A stretch of 64,000 nt of DNA. It comes from Brachybacterium avium. Lineage in GTDB: Bacteria; Actinomycetota; Actinomycetes; Actinomycetales; Dermabacteraceae. Below the pieces are notes generated by a model that saw only the letters and a list, made by a program, of their open reading frames with translations, had not been told where the DNA came from and did not search any database. The stretch is from NCBI RefSeq assembly GCF_002216795.1, contig NZ_CP022316.1, positions 2,108,001 through 2,172,000 of the forward strand. The letters run 5' to 3'. Of the stretch, positions 57,913 to 64,000 are shown piece by piece. A program made the position numbers and the translations under genes. Position 1 is the stretch's first letter, and every line of letters begins with the position of its first letter.

Positions 57913-59622
57913 TCACAGCCCGTCGATGATCAGTGCCGTCGCGTCGAGCCAGGCCTCCTTGGTCTTCTGGGAGACCCGCTCCCACTCCAGGTGGGAGCCG
58001 TCGACGAACTGGTGCTCGTAGGGCACCTCGGTGACCGCGCGGGTATGCGCCCCGAAATGCGCCCGCAGCCGGTCGCGCAGCGTCGAGTCGAGCTTCCCCT
58101 TGGAGGAGTGGGACAGGATCGTCACCGCATGATCGACCTGTTCGGCCAGCCCCGTCGCCCGCAGCTCATCGATCATCCAGGCTGCGGCGTTGAAGGTGTC
58201 CTCGCGCACGGTGGAGACGATGATCAGCTGGTCCGCGCTCTTGACGGCCGCCAGCCAGTTCGAGGCCCGCACGTTGTTTCCGGTGTCGATCACCTTGATC
58301 CGGTAGAAGCGCGAGAGCGCATCGTTGAGCTCACCGAAGGCGGCGGCGTCGATCGAGGCGGCCGATCCCGGATCCTCATCGGAGGCCAGGATGTCGAAGC
58401 GCATCCCGCCCTGCGGGCGCACGTACGGGTCGAGATCCGCATTGCTGGCCTCGGGGGAGCGCAGGCGGTCGATGTCGTGCAGCAGGTCCACTGCGGTGCG
58501 GGGATGATCGGTGGGGATACCGCGCCATCCGAGCGTGCCCCGGGTCTCGTTGTTGTCCCAGGCCAGCACGTTGCCGCCGCGGGTGACGCCGAGGGTCGCG
58601 GCGATCATCAGGGAGGCCGTGGTCTTGTGCGCCCCACCCTTGAGGTTGACGACCGCGATGTTGCGGGGACCGTCCAACGGCCGCCGGATCCGCTCCAGGC
58701 GCTCCGTCTCGTTCCGCTCACGACGAGTGGGCCGGGGCGAGATCGCTCCGCGGGTGAGCCGGGTGATGAACCCGGGAACACCGCGCGTGGCCTTGACCCG
58801 CGCAGGCTTCGCGGTCGAGGACTGCAGATCCTTGAGGGTGGGACGCGAGCTGTCCGTCTCCGGGGCCGTGCGCGCGGGCAGCGGCCGCTTCGATGTGGCC
58901 GGCTGCTCGGCGGGAGCGGCGGGAGCGACCGGAGCGAAGGGTGCAGGCGAGGCCGACGGTGCGGAGGGCGCCGACGAGGCGATGGCCGGTGAGCCTGCGG
59001 AGGCAGCTGACGCAGCTGACTGGGCCGAGTGCGCTGATGCGGCAGACTGCGCTGACTGGGCCGAGTGCGTCGACGGGGTCGAGCTGAGAGACCCCGCCGG
59101 GCTCTCGGCCGAGGCGGGACCGGTCGAGGGCGGCATCGCGGCGGCCCGGCGCCGCCTCCCGCCGTGCGGGCGCACGGTGGGCAGCTGACCGGTGGCGGGA
59201 GAGCCGATCACGGGATGCTCGCCGGTGGCGGGTGAACCGATCGCGACATGCTCGCCGGAGGTGATCGCGGCGTGCTCCCCGGTGCGGGGCCGCAGCGAGG
59301 TCCGATCGATCCCGCTGAGGTCGGCGGTGTCGTCCGTGGGCGGGGCGATCAGCGGATCATCGATCTGGGGACCGTGGACCGGCCGCTGGTCCGCCTCGCG
59401 GCCGGCGATCCGCCCCGAGGGCTCGACCCGCAGGTGGTGGCGCACGTCCGGTTCGACGATGACCACGTCGAGGTCCTGGTCGGCGGCCTTGGCCGCAGCA
59501 ATGAAGGCCTGCTTCACGCGGTCCCGGATCTCCGGCAGGTCGGCACCGGAGACCTCGACGGTCTCCTCGGCGAGGTGCACGGTGGCAGTCGTGTCGGAGG
59601 TGATCCGCGCCTGCGCGATCAT
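57913..59622 (-). CDS. MinD/ParA-like ATPase with long disordered N-terminal region
   Basis: ATG 59622 has GGAAGGA upstream. The 569 residues begin with a small conserved domain (ARITSDTTATVHLAEETVEV to ~80). Disordered stretches follow: a GEHxxIxSPATG-type repeat (~120-165) and an Ala/Ser/Gln-rich tract (~185-215). The C-terminal ATPase has Walker A LKGGAHKTT (~326-334), AWDNNETRGTLGWRG, and VIDTGNN at motif A'. The canonical KGGxGKT has His in place of Gly. This class occurs near type VII or chromosome-partition genes; none are seen here. It may position a complex at the membrane or nucleoid. Confidence 0.8.
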   Translation of the reverse strand: MIAQARITSDTTATVHLAEETVEVSGADLPEIRDRVKQAFIAAAKAADQDLDVVIVEPDVRHHLRVEPSGRIAGREADQRPVHGPQIDDPLIAPPTDDTADLSGIDRTSLRPRTGEHAAITSGEHVAIGSPATGEHPVIGSPATGQLPTVRPHGGRRRRAAAMPPSTGPASAESPAGSLSSTPSTHSAQSAQSAASAHSAQSAASAASAGSPAIASSAPSAPSASPAPFAPVAPAAPAEQPATSKRPLPARTAPETDSSRPTLKDLQSSTAKPARVKATRGVPGFITRLTRGAISPRPTRRERNETERLERIRRPLDGPRNIAVVNLKGGAHKTTASLMIAATLGVTRGGNVLAWDNNETRGTLGWRGIPTDHPRTAVDLLHDIDRLRSPEASNADLDPYVRPQGGMRFDILASDEDPGSAASIDAAAFGELNDALSRFYRIKVIDTGNNVRASNWLAAVKSADQLIIVSTVREDTFNAAAWMIDELRATGLAEQVDHAVTILSHSSKGKLDSTLRDRLRAHFGAHTRAVTEVPYEHQFVDGSHLEWERVSQKTKEAWLDATALIIDGL

Positions 59623-59729
59623 CTGGGTTCCTTCCGCGTCCTGGGTGCCGCGGCGCCCGGAGCGGGCGGGCGGCATGGTTCGGGTCCACTCTACGGGCGC
59701 AGCGGCCCCGCCTCCCGCCGGATACTGCC

Positions 59730-59741
59730 TACAGTGGCGGC
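59730..59741 (+). promoter_or_regulatory. -10 box of leaderless PP2C-like transcript
   Basis: TACAGT (59730-59735), 6 nt, then GTG 59742. Confidence 0.5.
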
Positions 59742-60497
59742 GTGCACACCACATTGCTCACCGATCCTGCGATCCCGGGGGCGAACGAGGACGCCGGGGG
59801 AGTGCTCGGCTCCGTCGCCGTCGTGCTCGACGGCGCGGGGGTGCCCTCCCGATTCCGGGCCGGCTGCCACCACAGCGTCGCCTGGTTCTCGCACAGCCTG
59901 GCAGCGCGACTGCTGGGCCGCGCCCAGGACCCGTCCGTCCCGCTGCGACAGGCGCTGGCCGGCGCGATCGAGGAGGTGCGCTCCCTCCACGAGGGGGAGT
60001 GCGCTCTGGACCGCGGCAGCCCCTCGGCCACGGTGGTCGCCTTGCGATGGGGCACCGATCATCTCGAGCACCTGGTGCTGTGCGATGCCGCGCTCCTGCT
60101 CGAGGGCACCGACGGGACGGCCATGCGGGTCACCGACCGCAGGCTCGAGGAGGTGATGCGCGCCGAGACCGAGGCTGAGGTGATCGAGGCCCGCCGCAAC
60201 GCACCCGGCGGATTCTGGGTGGCCCGCCACGAGCCGGAGGCGGCTGAGCAGGCCGTGGTCGGCCGCACTGCACTCTCCGCTCTGCGGGGAGCCCATCTGG
60301 TCTCCGACGGCATCACCCGGGCGGTCGATCTCCTGGGGATGCATGACGACTCCTCGCTCGCGCACTCCCTGCGCCAGGACCCGGTCGCTCTGTTGGGGCA
60401 GCTGCGGCAGGCGGAGGAGCGACTGCCCACCGGCCGCCGGCCCCGCAAGCTCCACGACGATGCGACAGTGCTCACAATTCACCTGGATGGCTCCTGA
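59742..60497 (+). CDS. PP2C-like serine/threonine phosphatase family protein
   Basis: GTG 59742 lies 6 nt after TACAGT, so the mRNA is probably leaderless. The 251 residues show the PP2C frame: GANEDAGGV (metal-binding Asp region), AVVLDGAGVPS, SATVVALRWG, HLVSDGITRAV and a final HDDATVLTIHL. The metal Asp residues ED, DG and DD are in place, though the sequence is shorter than canonical PP2C and Arg/Glu-rich. It may reverse Ser/Thr phosphorylation; the kinase at 51138-52422 is one candidate partner. Divergent from the MinD-like gene with a 119-bp gap. Confidence 0.75.
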   Translation: MHTTLLTDPAIPGANEDAGGVLGSVAVVLDGAGVPSRFRAGCHHSVAWFSHSLAARLLGRAQDPSVPLRQALAGAIEEVRSLHEGECALDRGSPSATVVALRWGTDHLEHLVLCDAALLLEGTDGTAMRVTDRRLEEVMRAETEAEVIEARRNAPGGFWVARHEPEAAEQAVVGRTALSALRGAHLVSDGITRAVDLLGMHDDSSLAHSLRQDPVALLGQLRQAEERLPTGRRPRKLHDDATVLTIHLDGS

Positions 60498-60696
60498 GTG
60501 GAGTGCGGGAGGACCCCGGGAAGACGGGACGAACCACCCCCTGTACACTCGGACATCTCGGGTGTATCGCCCATCCGGAAACGCCTCCCCGCCTCGCGGT
60601 TTGGTGCGCGCATGACGAAGTGTTGAGGCGATCTGCACCGAGTTCCAGATGTCCAGAATTTGCATGCCACCAGCGAAGATACGATGGGCTCCCGCG

Positions 60697-60725
60697 TTTA
60701 CAGCACCGCCTCCGAGGCCTAGACT
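60697..60725 (+). promoter_or_regulatory. Promoter of a small leaderless gene
   Basis: TTTACA (60697-60702), 17 bp, TAGACT (60720-60725), then 7 nt to ATG 60733. It combines a good -35, ideal spacing, a TANNNT -10 and leaderless distance. Confidence 0.6.
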
Positions 60726-60732
60726 CGGTGCC

Positions 60733-60948
60733 ATGGGGAGGTCGCCGACGGCGTGTGAGGTCGGAGGCGATCAGCGGGACGAACCCCCGGTTCCCCTGGT
60801 AGGGTTCCGAATGTCGGAAGACGTTGAAAACTTTATAGATGTGCCGTTCCTCAAGACCCCCCTCCTGGGGAGCGGCCGGACGGGCAACATGTCAGGTTCC
60901 CCCACCTTTGGCAGCCCGTCCAGCCTGTTCGCCCGCACCCACCCCTGA
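60733..60948 (+). CDS. Small 71-residue protein, leaderless, unknown function
   Basis: ATG 60733 is placed 7 nt after a complete promoter. The frame runs 72 codons to a TGA and is followed 14 bp later by a strong terminator. The product starts MGRSPTACEVGGDQRDEPP and later has MSEDVENFIDVPFLK and GSPSSLFARTHP, with mixed composition and no TM segment. A shorter product could start at ATG 60811, 5 nt after TAGGGT. No family recognised. The tidy promoter-gene-terminator unit is the main support. Confidence 0.5.
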   Translation: MGRSPTACEVGGDQRDEPPVPLVGFRMSEDVENFIDVPFLKTPLLGSGRTGNMSGSPTFGSPSSLFARTHP

Positions 60949-60962
60949 CGGACGACAGGCAT

Positions 60963-61025
60963 GACGAGCGGTCCGTGAGCCCCCGACACTGTCGGTTGAG
61001 TGCTCCGGGCCGCTCGTCGCTTTTT
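60963..61025 (+). terminator. Rho-independent terminator of the small gene
   Basis: GACGAGCGG (60963-60971) pairs with CCGCTCGTC (61010-61018), with an inner CCGACA/TGTCGG hairpin (60983-60995). It is followed by GC and TTTTT (61021-61025). The only terminator in the window with a clear T tract. Confidence 0.75.
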
Positions 61026-61169
61026 ATCGCTCGCAGGCTCGCAATACGTCGATCAGCTGTGCTTGTGGGCTGATCTCCTATCGCTCGCAGGCTCGCAATA
61101 CGTCGATCAGCTGTGCCTGCGGGCTGGTCTCCTATCGCTCGCAGGCTCGCAAGACGTCGATCAGCCGAG
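61025..61169. repeat. 54-bp tandem repeat ending in the regulator's 3' end
   Basis: Copies start at 61025, 61079 and 61133, each opening TATCGCTCGCAGGCTCGCAA. The second copy differs at a few bases. The third is partial and runs into the last codons of the regulator that stops at 61161. Looks like local duplication of the gene's 3' end and downstream sequence. Confidence 0.75.
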
Positions 61170-61919
61170 GATCGCGACGTCGCTGCCCGGGTCCAGGCGG
61201 TAGCCCGCCCCGCGCACCGTCGAGATCAGGCGGCGGTAGCGGCCCAGCTTGGTGCGGACCCGGCGCACGTGCACATCGACCGTGCGCTCGCCGGTGTCCT
61301 CGGGGGCCTCGGCCCAGACCGTCTCCATGAGCTCGAGGCGGGAGATGGTGCGCCGCGCATTGCCAGCCAGCTGCGAGAGCAGCTCGAACTCCTTGAAGGT
61401 GAAGTCCACGTCCTGCCCATCGATCCGCACTCGGCGGCCGAACAGGTCGATGACCAGGCTGTCCTCCGGGGCGACGGAAGGGCTCGAGACGCTGACCGCC
61501 GTCGCCTGCAGCGCACGGCGCCGAGCGGCCTCCGCATCCCTGCGGGCGGGAGAGTTCGGGGAGACCACGCCGGTGCGACGCGGGCGCAGCGGAGTCACCG
61601 CAGGGGTTCCCTGGCCACGGGGAGGCAGCGTGCGGGAGGTGGTGCGGCCGGCAGCGGCGAAGGAGTTCGGGCTGTTCACCGCCACCGTGGTGCGTCCGTT
61701 GCGGGCGCCGACCAGGCGCTGCGCCCCGGTGCGCAGCTCATCGGCGACCACGGCGGTCTCGACATCGCCAGTGCCGGCGGGGAGGGTGACCGTCACGGTG
61801 ATGGTGACGGCGTCGGTCGCGGGCCGCGGACGCGGCGCCGTGCCCCCGACCCGGTACAGCGGGCGCGAGGCGGGACGACGATCGGTGTGGGTGGTGGGGC
61901 GATCCAAGGTGATGGTCAT
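61161..61919 (-). CDS. Winged-helix (OmpR-type) transcriptional regulator without receiver domain
   Basis: ATG 61919 has GGAGAA upstream. The C-terminal ~100 of 252 residues is an OmpR-type DNA-binding domain: DLFGRRVRIDGQDVDFTFKEFELL, ISRLELMETVW, ERTVDVHVRRVRTKLG (recognition helix), STVRGAGYRLD. The N-terminal ~150 residues are Arg/Thr/Pro-rich with VTITVTVTLPAGTGD and no phosphoacceptor. It must be controlled by something other than aspartate phosphorylation. The 280-nt upstream region holds a Met/His-rich leader peptide and hairpins. Confidence 0.85.
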   Translation of the reverse strand: MTITLDRPTTHTDRRPASRPLYRVGGTAPRPRPATDAVTITVTVTLPAGTGDVETAVVADELRTGAQRLVGARNGRTTVAVNSPNSFAAAGRTTSRTLPPRGQGTPAVTPLRPRRTGVVSPNSPARRDAEAARRRALQATAVSVSSPSVAPEDSLVIDLFGRRVRIDGQDVDFTFKEFELLSQLAGNARRTISRLELMETVWAEAPEDTGERTVDVHVRRVRTKLGRYRRLISTVRGAGYRLDPGSDVAILG

Positions 61920-62087
61920 GATGCGAGTTCTCCGAGGTGCGGCGCGAGATGCGCGGCTGCTGGTGGACCCGGGATCCCTGGGATCGACGCCCGCAGGCGG
62001 ATCACTCAGGGGTGTGCTCCCGGTAGCACCTGGAGCCCGCGCCTTCCGGCCGGCTCCTGTCAGCCGACCCTGGAGGTGTCTTGAGCT
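61920..62087 (-). other. Structured leader between peptide and regulator
   Basis: 168 bp without a gene. On the minus strand it can form GTGCT-ACCGGG-AGCAC, CGCC-TGC-GGCG-type and GATCCC-A-GGGATC hairpins before the GGAGAA ribosome site. May carry the read-out of the upstream peptide. I could not match it to a known riboswitch. Confidence 0.35.
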
Positions 62088-62201
62088 CTAGAGGCTCGGC
62101 TGACGATGCATCATCGGCATCATCATCATGGACATCATCGAGCGCATCGCGGAGCGGACCACCCGGTGGGTGGTCTCGCGGAATGCGGCGCTCGTGGTCA
62201 T
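62088..62201 (-). CDS. Leaderless Met/His-rich small peptide (candidate leader peptide)
   Basis: ATG 62201 follows CATGCT by 7 nt (promoter at 62209-62237, minus). The 37-residue product begins MTTSAAFRETTHRVVRSA and ends in a run with nine Met in thirteen residues, then HRQPSL. The stop (TAG) is 168 bp before the winged-helix gene on the same strand. No family recognised. A function as a translation-sensed leader or a metal-binding peptide is inference. Confidence 0.4.
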   Translation of the reverse strand: MTTSAAFRETTHRVVRSAMRSMMSMMMMPMMHRQPSL

Positions 62202-62208
62202 GGCTAAG

Positions 62209-62237
62209 AGCATGCCCGGTCCCGTCCCGAGGGGCAA
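62209..62237 (-). promoter_or_regulatory. Promoter of the Met-rich leader
   Basis: Minus strand TTGCCC (62232-62237), exactly 17 bp, CATGCT (62209-62214), 7 nt, ATG 62201. A leaderless layout. Confidence 0.5.
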
Positions 62238-62289
62238 GAGGCTGTTCACATGGCGGGACGGGACGGAGGTTGTCGCGTCGAGGAACTGC

Positions 62290-62928
62290 TCAGTCGACGA
62301 CGCCGAAGAGGCGATCTCCCGCATCTCCGAGGCCGGGCACGATGTAGCCCCGCTCGTCGAGCTTCTCGTCGATCGCCGCGGTGACGACGGTGAGGTCGAT
62401 CGCCGGGTCGAGGGCCTCCTCCAGGTTCCGCAGGCCCTCCGGCGCGCACAGCAGCGTCACGCAGGTGATGTCGCGGGCGCCGCGCTCGTGCATGTACTCG
62501 CAGGCGGCGATCAGGGTGTGGCCGGTGGCCAGCATCGGGTCCAGCACGAAGCACTGGCGGCCGGAGAGATCCTCCGGCAGACGGTTCGCGTAGGTGCTGA
62601 CCTCGAGGGTCTCGTCATTGCGCACCATGCCCAGGAAGCCCACCTCGGCGGTGGGCAGCAGGCGCGTGAGGCCATCGAGCATCCCCAGCCCGGCGCGCAG
62701 GATCGGCACCACCATCGGCTTGGGGTTGGTCAGGCGGGTGCCGGTCATCGTGGTCACCGGAGTCTCGATCTCCACGGGGGCGACGGCGACGTTGCGGGTG
62801 GCCTCGTAGGCCAGCAGGGTCACCAGCTCATCGGCGAGCTGGCGGAACACCGAGGAGTGGGTGGCGCGATTGCGCAGCACCGACAGCTTGTGGGCGACGA
62901 GGGGGTGGTCGATCTGGAGTACGCGCAT
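62290..62928 (-). CDS. upp: Uracil phosphoribosyltransferase
   Basis: ATG 62928 lies 6 nt after TAGATT (62935-62940, minus), so leaderless. The 212 residues match UPRT throughout: [35 protein letters not shown], and the PRPP loop [11 protein letters not shown] (128-138), then a C-terminal DAGDRLFG that contacts uracil. Converts uracil and PRPP to UMP in pyrimidine salvage. Divergent from tadA. Confidence 0.96.
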   Translation of the reverse strand: MRVLQIDHPLVAHKLSVLRNRATHSSVFRQLADELVTLLAYEATRNVAVAPVEIETPVTTMTGTRLTNPKPMVVPILRAGLGMLDGLTRLLPTAEVGFLGMVRNDETLEVSTYANRLPEDLSGRQCFVLDPMLATGHTLIAACEYMHERGARDITCVTLLCAPEGLRNLEEALDPAIDLTVVTAAIDEKLDERGYIVPGLGDAGDRLFGVVD

Positions 62929-62934
62929 GGGGCG

Positions 62935-62940
62935 AATCTA
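62935..62940 (-). promoter_or_regulatory. -10 box of leaderless upp transcript
   Basis: TAGATT on the minus strand, 6 nt before ATG 62928. Confidence 0.5.
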
Positions 62941-63069
62941 CCGGAGGGGGAGGCGCCCCGCCCCGGGTTCGGCCGCGGGAGAGCGAGGCCGAGGGGGTTC
63001 TCACGCCGAGCCCGGCAGGGACGCTGCCGGGCGGGGGCAGGTGTGCCCGGGGCACGCGACAATAGGGCC

Positions 63070-63531
63070 ATGACCGATGACGAACTGATGGGCCTGGCGA
63101 TCGAGGAGGCCCGCGCCGCCGCCGACCGCGAGCCGGCCGACGTCCCGATCGGCGCGGTCGTCACGGGCCCGGGCGGCGAGGTGCTCGCCACGGCCGGCAA
63201 CCGCCGCGAGGCCGATGAGGACCCCACCGCCCACGCCGAGATCCTCGCGCTGCGCCGCGCGGCCGCGGTCACCGGTCGCTGGAACCTCACCGGCTGCACG
63301 CTCGTGGTCACCCTCGAGCCGTGCACCATGTGCGCCGGTGCGATCGTCCTGGCCCGCACGCAGCGCCTCGTCGTCGGCGCCATGGACCCCAAGGCCGGGG
63401 CCGCCGGATCGCTCTACGACCTGGTGCGCGAGCCGCGGCTGAACCACCGCGTGGAGCTCACCACCGGGGTGCGGGGCCAGGAGTGCGGCGAGCTGCTGCG
63501 GAGCTTCTTCCGCGCTCGGCGACGGCGCTGA
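63070..63531 (+). CDS. tadA: tRNA-specific adenosine deaminase
   Basis: ATG 63070 follows GACAAT by 6 nt. The 153 residues carry the cytidine-deaminase zinc site: H55-A-E57 (AHAEILAL) and P-C85-TM-C88 (EPCTMCAGAI), with the N-terminal MxLAIEEAR helix and the FFRARRRR tail. Converts A34 to inosine in tRNA-Arg(ACG) and so is essential for CGN decoding. Normal length for the family. The 175 bp that follow hold no recognisable tRNA. Confidence 0.95.
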   Translation: MTDDELMGLAIEEARAAADREPADVPIGAVVTGPGGEVLATAGNRREADEDPTAHAEILALRRAAAVTGRWNLTGCTLVVTLEPCTMCAGAIVLARTQRLVVGAMDPKAGAAGSLYDLVREPRLNHRVELTTGVRGQECGELLRSFFRARRRR

Positions 63532-63706
63532 GCGGGCCGACGATCGGGCGGCCCCGGCAGTCGTCCGTGCGCCGTCCGAACGGCGAGATCATAATTCCGA
63601 GATCCGAGACGCTCTCGTACAGTGGGCCGCGATCTTCCCTGTCGACCCCCAGCAGAACACCGCCTCCGCCACGACGACGTCGCCCGGGCGGGGACGAGGA
63701 GCCCCG

Positions 63707-64000
63707 ATGGACACCGCCACTCCGCCCCCGGCGACAGATGCGCAGGCGAGCGTCGTCGCCGAGAACGTCTCGAAGGTCTTCTTCTCCGGCCGTGACCCGG
63801 TGTGGGCCCTCGAGGACTTCTCCCTGACGCTCGAACCCGGCTCCTTCACCTGCATCGTCGGACCCTCCGGCTGCGGCAAGTCCACCTTCCTGCGGATCCT
63901 CGGCGGGCTCGAGGAGCGCACCGTCGGCAAGGTGACCACGACCGGTATCGAGCATCCGGTGCCCGCGGCCTTCATCTTCCAGGAGCACGGGGTCTTCCCC
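63707..64000 (+). CDS. ABC transporter ATP-binding protein, nitrate/sulfonate/taurine type (3' end outside window)
   Basis: ATG 63707 has GAGGAG upstream. The open 98 codons run off the edge. The start shows VVAENVSKVFF and then Walker A GPSGCGKSTFLRILGGLE, with FIFQEHGVFP as the Q-loop. The FIFQEHGVFPW-type Q-loop is characteristic of SsuB/TauB/NrtD ATPases. The permease and binding protein should lie downstream. Confidence 0.85.
   Translation, partial: MDTATPPPATDAQASVVAENVSKVFFSGRDPVWALEDFSLTLEPGSFTCIVGPSGCGKSTFLRILGGLEERTVGKVTTTGIEHPVPAAFIFQEHGVFP

Noticed and set aside
54988-58992. A very long open frame on the plus strand opposite the SNF2 and MinD-like genes
   Set aside because: It is an antisense shadow of GC-rich coding sequence: the minus-strand frames carry complete SNF2 and ATPase motifs and this frame has none.
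63532-63706. A tRNA gene next to tadA
   Set aside because: No cloverleaf or TPsiC-like GTTCGA segment could be found.

Overview
The window is GC-rich, tightly packed bacterial chromosome. Actinomycetota is suggested by the GTG/ATG starts, many genes whose start codon lies 6-7 nt after a TANNNT -10 box (leaderless mRNAs), a DUF222/HNH protein, a UvrA2-type ATPase and a BY-kinase surface-polysaccharide locus. The gene set fits the Micrococcales, possibly Brachybacterium or a relative; the genus is inference, not a match.

Positions 1-25,460 are a surface/exopolysaccharide locus. It starts with glycosyltransferases (a partial GT2, and a tandem GT2 on the other strand). A plus-strand run follows: low-MW tyrosine phosphatase, lipoprotein, giant PKD/LamG surface protein with long internal repeats, O-antigen-ligase-like polymerase, Wzz/BY-kinase, FrhB-type iron-sulfur/flavin protein, ABC exporter and a kinase-like protein. 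Then come a polysaccharide pyruvyl transferase, a CDP-alcohol phosphatidyltransferase, a translationally coupled four-gene minus operon (GT4/DUF1972, Gfo/Idh/MocA oxidoreductase, AKR-like TIM barrel, GT4) and another GT4. Phosphatase plus BY-kinase is the usual chain-length control pair. FrhB protein plus pyruvyl transferase suggests a pyruvylated polymer. Genes here mostly use Shine-Dalgarno sites.

Positions 25,700-35,750 hold a two-component system followed by a secreted Asp/His-rich protein with candidate regulator boxes in front of it, a diiron desaturase-like protein paired with a paralogue that has lost metal ligands, an unrecognised Ala-rich protein, a PLP decarboxylase, small GNAT and DinB proteins, and a PadR regulator with a 4-TM protein. 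Positions 36,000-64,000 are housekeeping and mixed genes: dnaB, HNH protein, UvrA2, YetF/DUF421, OsmC, mdh, AI-2E-type transporter, lipid-kinase-like protein, NCS2 permease fused to a UraD-like domain, CynX-type MFS, a degenerate HSL-type hydrolase, Ser/Thr kinase, serine beta-lactamase-like hydrolase, SWIM plus SNF2 pair, MinD-like ATPase opposite a PP2C-like protein, a winged-helix regulator, upp, tadA and the start of an ABC ATPase. Many genes in this half appear leaderless.

Seven reading-frame breaks, plus one tentative, each heal if one base is added to a short G or C run. Two lie in one kinase gene and one in mdh. This pattern looks like sequencing or assembly error rather than gene decay, so the affected genes are annotated as single genes. 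Less ordinary items are a probable 71-codon leaderless small gene missed between 60,733 and 60,948, a Met/His-rich leaderless peptide upstream of the winged-helix regulator, and overlapping divergent leaderless promoters at 45,318-45,327.
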